DNA from: Rhizobium sp. NFR07
GTDB lineage: Bacteria; Pseudomonadota; Alphaproteobacteria; Rhizobiales; Rhizobiaceae
Length of the DNA: 64,000 nucleotides
NCBI RefSeq assembly: GCF_900111905.1
Contig: NZ_FOKM01000021.1
Coordinates: 42,273-106,272, forward strand
Direction of reading: 5' to 3'
Shown here: piece after piece, positions 18,181 through 27,038 of the stretch
Numbering within the stretch: position 1 is the stretch's first letter
Layout: each line of letters opens with the position of its first letter
The notes under the pieces: generated by a model
What the model saw: only the letters and a program-made list of their open reading frames with translations
Databases searched by the model: none
What the model was told of the DNA's origin: nothing
Program-made: the position numbers and the translations under genes

Positions 18181-18315
18181 GCCGCAGGCGAGCGATACGG
18201 AATGGGATCATCGCGAGATTGCGCTGCGAAGGGCGTTGCGTTGTTGAGAGTTCGCGCAGTGTTGGCGTCCAGCTTTGAACGCGTTCATTTTCGGCTCAAG
18301 TGGCCACATTTGGAG

Positions 18316-18721
18316 TCAGCTGGCCGAATCAACCCACCGGATTGATTTGCGCGGCAAGGCTTCGGCAAGCAGGGTGGAAGCTTCGCCGAACGACGCTGCG
18401 ATCTTCATCATGAACGCTTACACCACGACCGCTCAGCGACATCGTAATGGTACTTGTCGATCATTACCGAGCAGCGCTTCAAGTCGCTTAAGCCCGCCGG
18501 CGCGCTTCCGTATCGGCAACTTCAATGGCGACACGATCGGAAAGCGGTGGCTTCGTCGTGGCAGCGAGAAGAGCAAGTGTGTGAGGCCGTCCTCGGCGCT
18601 ATGGACCGCGACGACGCAAGTCGGGCGCGATTTACGCCCTTCTGTCTCTCCGTGGTCTTTCTGCCAAATCCAGAGATACGGATAAGGCGAGGATCTGGCC
18701 TTGCAGAAACTCACGGCTCAT
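18316..18721 (-). pseudogene. PemK/MazF-like toxin gene, multiply frameshifted
   Basis: From an ATG at 18721 the minus strand reads in shifting frames. They give YPYLWIWQKDHGETEGRKSR then PTCVV and THL; TTKPPLSDRVAIEVADTEAR; KYHYDVAERSW; and FMMKIAASF. The order and content match PemK/MazF-like growth-inhibitor proteins of rhizobia. At least three frame changes and several stops make it non-functional. It begins 4 bp after the end of the antitoxin remnant, as in an intact toxin-antitoxin operon. Confidence 0.65.
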
Positions 18722-18725
18722 CGCT

Positions 18726-18968
18726 TTAGCCCTCGCCACGCGCCGGACGATCGATTTCCGCCGCAAACAGATCTACATGATCCGCGACGTTTCCGACGCA
18801 CGATATACTTTCCGGCTATCGCCGCCGGTGCGCAGGCGCTCGTAGTGACCCAGCTCATAAGGACAAAGCGCGGCTTTCTATGCTTCGTCACGACGACCGG
18901 CTCCGGGCAGGCTGCATCGGTGACGTGACCGTCCTGTTTATTCAGCTCCCCGTCGTGAACAGGCGCAT
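18726..18968 (-). pseudogene. Phd/YefM-like antitoxin gene, frameshifted
   Basis: ATG 18968 has GGAG 8 nt upstream. Reading through frame changes gives MRLFTT, ELNKQDGHVTDAA, EPVVVTKHRKPRFVLMS, then GHYERLRTGGDSRKVYRASE and DLFAAEIDRPARGEG before the stop. ELNKQ and VTKHRKPRFVL are typical of Phd/YefM antitoxins that bind DNA and neutralise the partner toxin. Three frame breaks are needed. The paired toxin remnant follows directly. Confidence 0.65.
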
Positions 18969-19171
18969 GAGAAGAACTCCGATGGAATTCTCCAGAAATT
19001 CCGTATTTTCCATATTTGCAAGATAAAAGATTGAGTTGGGCGTCGGGCAAAGCAGACTGCGATGCGGGTTTTGACGGCTTTGTAGCGAGATTGTCGGCGA
19101 CCACTCTCGCGGAAAGACGGGACCGTGCCGCAATCCGGTCGCTGTTCGCAGTGGGTCTCAGGGTTTCAGCT

Positions 19172-19948
19172 CTAGTCACCTAAACTGCTAGCGCGGGTCA
19201 TGGAGCGGGACGGCGCTGCGTCCGGTGAGACGGTGGCGCCGGCATGAACCCGACCCGGCTTGACGACCTCACAGTAAACGCCCAAGGATCGGCTGGCGTG
19301 CCGGATAATCGTCCTTAGAATTTCTGCTTCTTCGTCCAAACCTGGCTGGGCGACCAGCGTCATGCCGCAGCGCTTAGCCGGCTCGCTAACCTTGCACACC
19401 AACTCCCCGAATTTAATCGTTTCGCCGATCCAGCGCATCTCCGCAAAACCGGCCTCCATTTTCCCTTCGACAACGATGTTGGGGCGAAACCGTCGCCGGT
19501 CGATCTTCGCGGAGGAAACCAACCTTTCCAACTCTTTCAATGACGCTGTGGTCATGAGGTGAATGGGAGCCAGGCAGTAGCGATTGCTCACGCGTGGAAG
19601 CGATGCGGTCCGTGCATCGGTTTCCGCGTAACGCCCCACAGCGACATCGAACCCGAAATGTTTACTCAACATGGGAGGCAGCTGCGGATCCGTGAGATAG
19701 AGCCACAGACCATCGGGGAAACCGATCTTGACGCCGTCGGCATCAATGACGCTTTTCAGGAAAAGTGCTGGACGCCATCGCGGCTCTTTCTCCGGGGCGG
19801 CCACTGATCCGGACACAATATCGAACAGAGCGTACTGACGGTCACCCTGAATGCCGTCGGAGCCAACAACAGCTTCGTTGCACAATTCGCCGCCCAGTGA
19901 ACTGACGGGGTAACGCCAAATTTCCTTGATTGTACCGATCGTGTCCAT
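19172..19948 (-). CDS. MOSC-domain protein
   Basis: A 258-residue protein with an N-terminal MOSC_N barrel (IKEIWRYPVSSLGGE, GSDGIQGDRQYAL) and a C-terminal MOSC domain (RFRPNIVVE, AKRCGMTLVAQPG, GVYCEVVKPGRVHAGATV). MOSC domains occur in molybdenum-cofactor sulfurases and in proteins that carry or deliver sulfur to metal centres. The start MDTIGTIKEIW at 19948 fits the family. It lies 40 bp downstream of the FAD enzyme on the same strand, so the two are probably one operon. The substrate is unknown. Confidence 0.85.
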   Translation of the reverse strand: MDTIGTIKEIWRYPVSSLGGELCNEAVVGSDGIQGDRQYALFDIVSGSVAAPEKEPRWRPALFLKSVIDADGVKIGFPDGLWLYLTDPQLPPMLSKHFGFDVAVGRYAETDARTASLPRVSNRYCLAPIHLMTTASLKELERLVSSAKIDRRRFRPNIVVEGKMEAGFAEMRWIGETIKFGELVCKVSEPAKRCGMTLVAQPGLDEEAEILRTIIRHASRSLGVYCEVVKPGRVHAGATVSPDAAPSRSMTRASSLGD

Positions 19949-19987
19949 GGTTCGCCAATGCAAAGAAGAAGGCCTTGTTCCGCCCTA

Positions 19988-21670
19988 TCAGGCGGACATC
20001 AACACGGGCGATCTTGCCCTTATAATATCCTCCAGGATGGCTTTCGCTGCGGTTTCACCGAGTTCCGCGGCGCTGGTAATGCCCTGGACAAACGGATGCT
20101 TGTGCAGCAGGAAAGGGATCGCAACGCAATAGAGCTGGTTGGTCAAAGGCGCAGTTTTAAGAGGCCGGTAACTTTCATCGACGTCAATTCCTCCCGTTCG
20201 CCGGATCTTCCCGCTGGCGTCGTCGCAGATAAGGCTAATCGGCTCGAATGTAGAAGCCTTTTCGACGCCGTGTTGCTGCAGCAGTGTGGGGAAGGGTAGG
20301 TCCTGCGCCGAAAGAGCGCTTTGACCCGTGGCGTCGATGAAGCTGTCGAAAACTTCCCGTCTTGTCCCCATTTCAATCCGTGCGCCCCGGACAAGGCCTT
20401 CCGTCTCGATCTCATAGCGTTCATCCAGTCGGATGATTTCCAGCCGTCCGGAATTTCGCAGCGCCAACAACCGTTTTATCGACAGGTGCGGGACGGTCGC
20501 ATATTCATCGACGAAAATGCTCTTGAACGAGCGATTGAACCGCTGCAGGTCATCGGTGTCGAGATGCGGGATTGCCCGTGCAATGATCTCGTGGGTAATG
20601 AGGATCGCATATCGCCAGGGGATGGTGAACTGCCGTTCGATATTGCGCTCGGCTTCCGCCAGATTGGCTGCGGCCCAGACGAATGGATCGACACTCGAAC
20701 GGCGGCCGTAATAGGCGTCCGCAAAGGTGTCTACCGTCAGAAGGCTCAAGCCAATCTCAGCAGCATAGTGTGGATCTGCGGTGGCGATTTCCTCTCGGAA
20801 GAGATCAAAGATCCTGTCGAGAAGAAGCGATGGGCCGCATGCTATCGCTTCGTCGACGGCCTGCTCAGTGCAAACGGAAGGTGTCAAATAGGGAAGCGGA
20901 CAATAGAAATCCGCTTCGGGCAATAACCCCTTGCGCGACATCATGGCAGCCGAAAAATCTTCGCAGCCAGCGGCTGCCTGGAATTGCAAATCTCCTGCCC
21001 CATCACGAACAAAGGATCCGCGCGATGACGCAACCGTCAAAAGCGCGTCGATCCCGCTTAGGGACGTGCCGAGTATCCCGACCCGGCCACGACCAGCCGA
21101 TCTGAGCGCTGCCGCGGGCCAGGGGGACGAAAAGTAGCCAGGTTTGACCTCGGTTTGTGCCGGCCAGATGTGCCCCGTCGCCATGACGACATGATCGAAG
21201 ATCGCGTCGAATTCCCCGTCAGGGCCACAGACCCGGACGCGGATGTCGTTCATAGCGAGTGCAATATCGGTGACCCGATGACCACTGCGCACCTCGATTG
21301 TGTGGCCATTGTTGCGGCCGTCCGCCAGGATCGCTGCAAACTGGTCCTGAAAATAGTCGCCCAGGACCAATCGAGGATAGAACTCCCTTTCGTTGATCTT
21401 CGACCGCACGATGGAAAACAGGTCGAGATATTCATCGCTCTGACTGCTTAGCCAGTCGATGAGTGTTTCACTCAGCATCGGGATTTCGATGCTCGGAATA
21501 TTGGAGAGCATGACCGGATCGTTCGCGCCGGGGAGATAAGGTGTGCCTTTTCCGGCATTTTGCTCGGCTTCGTAAACGCTGACGGTCAGCGGGCTGGCGG
21601 ATGTGATCAGGTTTTTGAGAGTAAAAATGCCGGTGGGACCCGAACCGATAATGCAAATCCTGCTGCTCAT
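19988..21670 (-). CDS. FAD/NAD(P)-binding oxidoreductase (NAD_binding_9 type)
   Basis: A 560-residue flavoprotein. It opens RICIIGSGPTGIFTLKNL, a Rossmann FAD motif. A second nucleotide motif GRVGILGTSLSGIDALL is near residue 200, and MATGHIWP is an ATG-type motif. Proteins of this architecture form a large, mostly uncharacterised family. The end IPFLLHKHPFVQGITSAAEL resembles the usual FAD-contacting C-terminus. It probably works with the MOSC protein downstream, but I cannot name the reaction. Confidence 0.82.
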   Translation of the reverse strand: MSSRICIIGSGPTGIFTLKNLITSASPLTVSVYEAEQNAGKGTPYLPGANDPVMLSNIPSIEIPMLSETLIDWLSSQSDEYLDLFSIVRSKINEREFYPRLVLGDYFQDQFAAILADGRNNGHTIEVRSGHRVTDIALAMNDIRVRVCGPDGEFDAIFDHVVMATGHIWPAQTEVKPGYFSSPWPAAALRSAGRGRVGILGTSLSGIDALLTVASSRGSFVRDGAGDLQFQAAAGCEDFSAAMMSRKGLLPEADFYCPLPYLTPSVCTEQAVDEAIACGPSLLLDRIFDLFREEIATADPHYAAEIGLSLLTVDTFADAYYGRRSSVDPFVWAAANLAEAERNIERQFTIPWRYAILITHEIIARAIPHLDTDDLQRFNRSFKSIFVDEYATVPHLSIKRLLALRNSGRLEIIRLDERYEIETEGLVRGARIEMGTRREVFDSFIDATGQSALSAQDLPFPTLLQQHGVEKASTFEPISLICDDASGKIRRTGGIDVDESYRPLKTAPLTNQLYCVAIPFLLHKHPFVQGITSAAELGETAAKAILEDIIRARSPVLMSA

Positions 21671-21875
21671 ACACCATTACTCCAGCCCGCCCGTCGCGGC
21701 ATTCTAGTTTAACGATGGCCGGCGAGTGCTGTTCCGGAGAGGACGCGGTCTGTACGTTTCCAGACAGAGGGTGGATGATGGTGCTGACCGTTTGTCCGGG
21801 CAGCCGGGAACCGGACGAACGAGGACGTGTTGTCCCTGGCTTGAATGTCAAACGCTGCTGATTTCAGGGAAAGCG

Positions 21876-22271
21876 ATGTCACGCCTCGTATGCGCAATCT
21901 TCATAGACGGTGATAAAGCTCTGCTCGTGAGGCGTGCCCAACACCGAAAATGGTCGCCAGGCAAATGGGATCTGGTCGGTGGCCATGCGGAGAAAGGCGA
22001 GGGGCTTGATATCGCCCTGGTCCGCGAGTGCAAGGAGGAAGTCGGATTGACACCTCTTGCTTTCAACCAAGTCGCCACCTTGTATGAGGCTGACGACAAG
22101 AAGCAGGGCTCACCATTTCACATTTACGTCGTCAGGCAATGGACCGGCGGTTCGGCCGAGTTGCTCGGCCATGAACATTCGGAACTGGGCTGGTTCATAG
22201 TCGACATGATCAACGTCCTCGAGCTGGCAATGCAAGGATATCGTGAGGTGCTGATCAAAAGTCTGCGCTAG
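21876..22271 (+). CDS. Nudix hydrolase
   Basis: A 131-residue protein with a full Nudix box, GHAEKGEGLDIALVRE then CKEEVGL (G-x5-E-x7-RE-x-x-EE-x-G). It hydrolyses a nucleoside diphosphate linked to another group, as in MutT-type enzymes. The start at 21876 has AGGGAAAG upstream; the frame is open further upstream but without similarity. It is divergent from the FAD enzyme. The substrate cannot be predicted. Confidence 0.85.
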   Translation: MSRLVCAIFIDGDKALLVRRAQHRKWSPGKWDLVGGHAEKGEGLDIALVRECKEEVGLTPLAFNQVATLYEADDKKQGSPFHIYVVRQWTGGSAELLGHEHSELGWFIVDMINVLELAMQGYREVLIKSLR

Positions 22272-22740
22272 GCTCCCTCAGAGAATTGCGCGCAAGATCT
22301 GACAGTCTACTTACCCGAGACCGCCGCAATGATGATGGCGCAATCGTTGCAGCCGTGGCGATTGTTCACGGGCGGATCTGGAAAATGCGCAACGTACGAC
22401 GCAACAGGAGTTGTCCTCGTGGATCCGTACGCCTGATGTCAGGCTTGCAGAGCGCGTCGTGCTTGTCCCGCGAGAGTTAATTGAATGAGATGGAGCGTGT
22501 GGATCACTCGTTCAAACCCCATTGGGCATTCACATCGTTTGCTTGGACCGCAGGCGCCAGGCAGCGGGACACCTACGCTGAGCTGAATAGGGCTTATCCA
22601 GGACCTGCAAGCTGCCAATCAGCGCGATCCCAATCCCGCGGATGCGTCGTCCGAGATGTTGACGGACCGGTGAATGGCTGGCCTGGCGCGAAGCGTTGAC
22701 AAGGACATGAGGCACATCCGGCCCTATGCTCAATCGCCTG
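22272..22740. other. intergenic, no gene recognised
   Basis: Short open frames exist on both strands, but none has a convincing start, ribosome-binding site or family resemblance. I could not reassemble them into a known protein by changing frame. Confidence 0.45.
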
Positions 22741-22997
22741 TCAATGTCGGCGGAGATCGAACTGCGTGCGGGCTTCGGCTGCTGCAGCTTCGAAAGCTAT
22801 TCGTGCCTCGTCGACAGTTTTATGGCCAGCGATTGCTTTACGACATGCGCTGCGGGCGCGAACGAAATCGAGGTCCTGTGCAGCAGGCCAGTCCTCGGTC
22901 ATATGCGCGAGCGCCTCGAACGGGCCACCGACTAGTAAGAACCGGACGGCGACTCGATCTCAACAGGTTCTTTCCATCGAGCATTTGGACTAGACAT
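22741..22997 (-). pseudogene. DUF982 protein gene with a one-base frameshift
   Basis: ATG 22997 has GGGAG upstream and reads MSSPNARWKEPVEIESPSGS before a stop. In the next frame the sequence continues LVGGPFEALAHMTEDWPAAQ, then SACRKAIAGHKTVDEARIAF, and ends at 22741. Together this is a complete DUF982 protein of the type common in rhizobia. One base appears lost near 22930. The length (257 bp) also fits a 1-nt deletion. A homologue is intact at 28960-29202. Confidence 0.72.
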
Positions 22998-23119
22998 GTG
23001 TTCACTCCCTACATACTTGCCACGTACGCTGAGCCTGACGCCAAATTCCCTACCTGGCTCAAATACTAGGCATGCGGTATGTAAAGAGGCAAGAGATAAG
23101 CGGCATCGCATCGACGCGA

Positions 23120-23386
23120 TCAGTGATGGCTGCCACTTGACGGCTCATCCACGTCGAAATTGCCGTTGCTCAGCATGTCGTAGCTGTTGGCACTCGCTCC
23201 CCCTCCGCGGGTGCCAAATGCTGTCAACTCGACCATGATTTGCCTGGCGTGCTCGACGACTTCGTCTTCGCTTCTGACTATCTCCTCAGTGACTTTCACC
23301 GAAACAGATTCCCCGCCATCTCCAACAAAGTCGACTGTCCAATGACCTGCGCCTTCGTGGACAACGCGCGTGTGTACAGGGTTCAT
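23120..23386 (-). CDS. small hypothetical protein next to ligD
   Basis: Eighty-eight residues from ATG 23386, preceded by CAGGAGGAACCG. The sequence (HTRVVHEGAGHWTVDFVGDG, SVKVTEEI, EVVEHARQIMVELTAFGTRG) suggests a small soluble domain with a Val-rich strand and a helix. It resembles DUF-type proteins found near stress genes in rhizobia, but I cannot name the family. A GGAAC-N19-TT promoter lies upstream, and the ligD operon is divergent. Confidence 0.7.
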   Translation of the reverse strand: MNPVHTRVVHEGAGHWTVDFVGDGGESVSVKVTEEIVRSEDEVVEHARQIMVELTAFGTRGGGASANSYDMLSNGNFDVDEPSSGSHH

Positions 23387-23409
23387 CGGTTCCTCCTGTC
23401 TGAGCCCGC

Positions 23410-23435
23410 AACTCAGATGCAGTCGTTTCTGTTCC
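23410..23435 (-). promoter_or_regulatory. candidate RpoE2/EcfG promoter, leftward
   Basis: Minus-strand GGAAC (23435-23431), 19 nt, then TT (23411-23410), ending 24 bp from the ATG at 23386. Its -35 element lies only 9 bp from the oppositely directed -35 of the ligD operon. Confidence 0.6.
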
Positions 23436-23444
23436 CGGGGAAAG

Positions 23445-23470
23445 GGAACCGAGCGCCATTTTGGAGTGTT
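23445..23470 (+). promoter_or_regulatory. candidate RpoE2/EcfG promoter, rightward (ligD operon)
   Basis: GGAAC (23445-23449), 19 nt, then TT (23469-23470), ending 28 bp before the ATG at 23499. With the leftward copy it forms a divergent stress-type promoter pair. Confidence 0.6.
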
Positions 23471-23498
23471 TCGCGATATCAAAACGACGGAGAGCGAG

Positions 23499-23810
23499 AT
23501 GTCCGATACGAGCACGCAGACCATCACCGCGGCCTTTGCTACGAGAGAAGCCGCCGACCTTGCTGTCGAGCACCTCGTCCAGAAGCTGGCGATAGAGCGG
23601 ACGGACATATTCGTTCAGTCAGCAGGACCGGGCAACGCGAGTGGCGTGATGCCGAGCGGAGGAGACGCGCCGACGTCGGCCGGAGACAGTCGGACCGACG
23701 GACAACTCTCCTCGGAAATCGAGGTCTCGGTCGATGTAGATGTCGATCAAGCAGATCGCGTGCGCTCCGAGTTGGAAGCGCTGGGCGCTACCGATCTGGC
23801 GACCTCGTAA
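23499..23810 (+). CDS. small hypothetical protein upstream of ligD
   Basis: A 103-residue acidic protein. It begins MSDTSTQTITAAFATREAAD and has the pattern AADLAVEHLVQKL and EIEVSVDVDVDQADRVRSEL, suggesting a ferredoxin-like fold that senses or scaffolds. GGAGAGCGAG precedes ATG 23499. It is separated by 61 bp from ligD, probably in one transcript. I recognise it only as a recurring ligD neighbour. Confidence 0.75.
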   Translation: MSDTSTQTITAAFATREAADLAVEHLVQKLAIERTDIFVQSAGPGNASGVMPSGGDAPTSAGDSRTDGQLSSEIEVSVDVDVDQADRVRSELEALGATDLATS

Positions 23811-23871
23811 GAAGACGTCGGTTGCCAATCTGCACAGTCGTGAGACGCTTCGATCTAGACCGAGGATCGCC

Positions 23872-26508
23872 ATGGCCGACAACCTGAGCAAATACCGCGC
23901 AAAGCGCGATTTTAAAAAGACCAACGAACCAAGCGGCGACCTGGAGGTGAAGTCTTCGAACAGGCGTCGCTTCGTCATCCAGAAGCATGATGCCACACGT
24001 CTCCATTACGACCTCAGGCTCGAACTCGACGGTGTGTTCAAGTCATGGGCTGTAACCAAAGGTCCCTCGCTTGATCCTCACGACAAGCGATTGGCTGTCG
24101 AAGTCGAAGACCATCCGCTGGACTACGGCGACTTCGAAGGCACGATCCCCAAAGGCGAGTATGGCGGCGGCACAGTGATGCTGTGGGATCGCGGGTATTG
24201 GGAACCGGAAGGCGGAAAATCCCCTGAGGATGCGCTGAAGAAAGGCGACTTCAAGTTCAAACTTGATGGCGACCGACTGCACGGCAGCTTCGTTCTTGTC
24301 CGCATGCGCACCCGCGAGGGCGAAAAGCGCACCAACTGGCTCCTGATAAAGCACCATGATGATCAGTCGGTGGACAACAACGGTAATGCAGTATTGGTGG
24401 AAAACGACACCTCGGTCGCGTCCGGTAGGACAATGGATGCGATAGCATCCGGCAAAGGCCGGAAACCGAAGCCCTTCATGACGAAGGGGAGCGAAATCAC
24501 GGCGGATGCAGTCTGGGATAGTAGCGAAGGTCTCGCTGCGGACGAACGGAAAGCCGTGACGAAACCCAGGAAGCCAAAAGCTCCGGCTTCCAGGTTTCCA
24601 TCGTTCATTCCTCCCCAGCTCTGCGACACCGTCGAGCGAGCGCCATCAAGCGAAGGCTGGCTCCACGAGATCAAGTTCGACGGGTATCGCATTCAGATGG
24701 CGGTGGCTGACGGCGAGGTCACTCTAAAGACCCGCAAAGGACTGGACTGGACCACCAAGTTTCCATCAATCGCGTCTTCGGCTTCAGTCCTTCCCGATGC
24801 GATCATCGACGGCGAAATCTGTGCTCTGGATGAAAACGGTGCGCCAGATTTCGCCGCTCTCCAGGCTGCGATCTCGGAGGGCAAGACCGACGATCTGGTC
24901 TTCTTTGGATTCGACCTTCTTTATGACGGAACCGAAGACCTAAGGGACTTGGCGCTTAGGAGTCGAAAGGACAGGCTGTCCGCGCTGCTTTCAGACGCAG
25001 GAGATGACCCGCGCTTACGATTTGTCGAGCATTTTGAGACAGGGGGCGACGCCGTGTTGAAGTCGGCCTGTCGTCTGTCTCTTGAAGGCATCGTCTCGAA
25101 GAAGGGCGATGCGCCTTACGTCTCCGGTCGAACGGCGACTTGGGTGAAGTCGAAATGTTGCGCGGGTCACGAGGTCGTCGTGGGAGCCTATGCGAAGACA
25201 AACGGCAAGTTTCGTTCACTTCTGGTCGGCGTATACCGTGGTGAGCATTTCGTGTATGTCGGAAGGGTTGGTACGGGCTACAGTGCGAGAGTCGTCGAGA
25301 CGTTGTTGCCGCGCCTGAAAGAGGTGGAAACGTTTAAATCGCCATTCACCGGAATAGGTGCGCCAAAAAAGTCTCCAGACATCGTTTGGCTAAAGCCGGA
25401 TCTGGTCGCCGAGATCGAATTCGCCGGATGGACGGGCGACGGCCAGGTTAGGCAAGCTTCGTTCAAAGGCTTGCGCGAAGACAAGCCAGCCAAGGAGGTG
25501 GAGGCTGAGAAACCCGCCAAGCCCCTAAAGACCGAAGTCCCGGATCCAGAGACAGACCGCGCCGCTCCTCAACACTACCGCAAGGGCGCGAAGGTGGATG
25601 TCATGGGCGTACTCGTGTCCAGTCCCGGTAAATCTCTTTGGCCTGATGATGGAGCAGGGGAGCCTGTCACCAAGCTGGACCTGGCCCGTTATTACGAGGC
25701 CGTGGGACCCTGGCTCATCGACCACGTCAGAGGTCGCCCTTGCTCAATCATACGGACGCCCGCCGGCATCGAAGGCGAGCAGTTCTTTCAGCGGCACGCG
25801 ATGAAAGGCACATCTAACCTGGTCGAGCAGGTGAAGGTCTCCGGAGACAAGCAACCGTATCTTCAGATCGACCGCGTGGAGGGCTTAGCCGCCGTTGCCC
25901 AGCTGGGTGGAGTGGAGCTTCACCCGTGGAACTGCGAGCCAAACCAGCCAGAAGTGCCGGGCCGACTGGTGTTTGACCTTGATCCCGGTCCCGATGTCGA
26001 TTTTTCATCCGTGGTCGATGCCGCCCGCGAGATCCGAGATCGTCTGGAGGAACTCGGTCTTATCAGCTTTTGCAAGACGACGGGAGGCAAAGGGCTCCAT
26101 GTGGTGACGCCCTTGGCAGTCGCGAAAGGGCGAAAACTGAGCTGGGCCGAGGCAAAAGGGTTCGCGCATGATGTCTGCGAGGAAATGGCCCGAGCTCATC
26201 CGGAGCTGTACCTGATCAAGATGTCCAAGGCCCAGCGCGATGGCAGGATATTCCTCGACTACCTCAGGAATGATCGCACATCGACAGCGGTTGCACCGCT
26301 TTCGCCCCGTGCACGTCCCGGAGCCACAGTATCGATGCCGCTGAATTGGACGCAGGTGAAAATGGGATTGGACCCAAAGCGCTTCACGATCCGGTCGGTG
26401 CCGAAGCTCATAAAGGACAGCACAGCGTGGCAAGACTACTGCGACGGCCAGCGCTCCCTTGAGCAGGCCATTAAGCGTTTTGCGAAATCAAGAAGCCGCG
26501 CGGCCTAG
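23872..26508 (+). CDS. ligD: ATP-dependent DNA ligase D (phosphoesterase-ligase-polymerase)
   Basis: An 878-residue multifunctional NHEJ enzyme in the order PE-ligase-polymerase. The 3'-phosphoesterase domain (about 1-170) has DATRLHYDLRLELDG and GEYGGGTVMLWD. The ligase domain (about 240-530) has the adenylated Lys268 in HEIKFDGYR. The primase-polymerase domain (about 580-870) has the metal-binding acidic pair in FDLDPGPDVDF (702-704). The start MADNLSKYRAKRDF at 23872 follows GAGG. It seals ends held by Ku; Ku genes lie at 1-1328. A linker of about 50 residues separates ligase and polymerase. Confidence 0.97.
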   Translation: MADNLSKYRAKRDFKKTNEPSGDLEVKSSNRRRFVIQKHDATRLHYDLRLELDGVFKSWAVTKGPSLDPHDKRLAVEVEDHPLDYGDFEGTIPKGEYGGGTVMLWDRGYWEPEGGKSPEDALKKGDFKFKLDGDRLHGSFVLVRMRTREGEKRTNWLLIKHHDDQSVDNNGNAVLVENDTSVASGRTMDAIASGKGRKPKPFMTKGSEITADAVWDSSEGLAADERKAVTKPRKPKAPASRFPSFIPPQLCDTVERAPSSEGWLHEIKFDGYRIQMAVADGEVTLKTRKGLDWTTKFPSIASSASVLPDAIIDGEICALDENGAPDFAALQAAISEGKTDDLVFFGFDLLYDGTEDLRDLALRSRKDRLSALLSDAGDDPRLRFVEHFETGGDAVLKSACRLSLEGIVSKKGDAPYVSGRTATWVKSKCCAGHEVVVGAYAKTNGKFRSLLVGVYRGEHFVYVGRVGTGYSARVVETLLPRLKEVETFKSPFTGIGAPKKSPDIVWLKPDLVAEIEFAGWTGDGQVRQASFKGLREDKPAKEVEAEKPAKPLKTEVPDPETDRAAPQHYRKGAKVDVMGVLVSSPGKSLWPDDGAGEPVTKLDLARYYEAVGPWLIDHVRGRPCSIIRTPAGIEGEQFFQRHAMKGTSNLVEQVKVSGDKQPYLQIDRVEGLAAVAQLGGVELHPWNCEPNQPEVPGRLVFDLDPGPDVDFSSVVDAAREIRDRLEELGLISFCKTTGGKGLHVVTPLAVAKGRKLSWAEAKGFAHDVCEEMARAHPELYLIKMSKAQRDGRIFLDYLRNDRTSTAVAPLSPRARPGATVSMPLNWTQVKMGLDPKRFTIRSVPKLIKDSTAWQDYCDGQRSLEQAIKRFAKSRSRAA

Positions 26509-26602
26509 TGCCTCTGTCACTGTCACCGCAGCATCGGCTCAACCAGGGCATGGAATTCTCATGAGGCGGATCGGTTCAGCTGACGTTTCTGGGAGGAAAA
26601 AT

Positions 26603-26944
26603 ATGACCGATCGAAAAGTTGTCGAGACGAGCACAGAGGCCCGCCAAGGTCGACCAGGCAAGCCGGTGCTGATCGTGCTTGTAGCAGCTCTCGCTCTGGC
26701 GCTTGTCGCATGGCTAGGCGCTGAGATGTGGGCAGAGGCGACAGAGGCTGCCACGGGCGATACTACGACGCCGCCAGCGCAGAGCAACGCGCCTTCTTCA
26801 CCGGCGCCGCCGAGCACCGGTCCGGCGATCCCCCGCCGACGGATCGCCCCCCTCATCCTGATGGCGGTTCTGGTGGTAAATCGGAGACAAACCAACCCGC
26901 AGGGAGCACGACCCGTCCATAACCCGGGAGCACGAAGCGGGTGA
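26603..26944 (+). CDS. small membrane protein after ligD, possibly frameshifted at the end
   Basis: A 113-residue protein with a basic N-terminus, one hydrophobic segment (PVLIVLVAALALALVAWLGA, residues about 20-40) and a Thr/Pro/Ser-rich tail. GGGAGG precedes ATG 26603. After residue 75 the annotated frame becomes odd (PRRRIAPLILMAV), while the neighbouring frame reads PPPTDRPPHPDGGSGG and ends STTRP, much more like the low-complexity tail expected. A frameshift near 26825 is therefore possible. Role unknown. Confidence 0.6.
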   Translation: MTDRKVVETSTEARQGRPGKPVLIVLVAALALALVAWLGAEMWAEATEAATGDTTTPPAQSNAPSSPAPPSTGPAIPRRRIAPLILMAVLVVNRRQTNPQGARPVHNPGARSG

Positions 26945-26987
26945 TCCGGCTCTCCTTGCCCTGTGAAATTTTTGACTTTGCCCTTCC

Positions 26988-27013
26988 GGAACTTATCTCC
27001 CTTCCGCTTTGTT
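26988..27013 (+). promoter_or_regulatory. candidate RpoE2/EcfG promoter
   Basis: GGAAC (26988-26992), 19 nt, then TT (27012-27013), followed 25 bp later by the ATG at 27039. Confidence 0.6.
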
Positions 27014-27038
27014 CAACTCAAAGACAGGGAGAAACCCA

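Noticed and set aside
22272..22740. Several small frames on both strands
   Set aside because: They have no starts with ribosome-binding sites and could not be joined into a recognisable protein in shifted frames.
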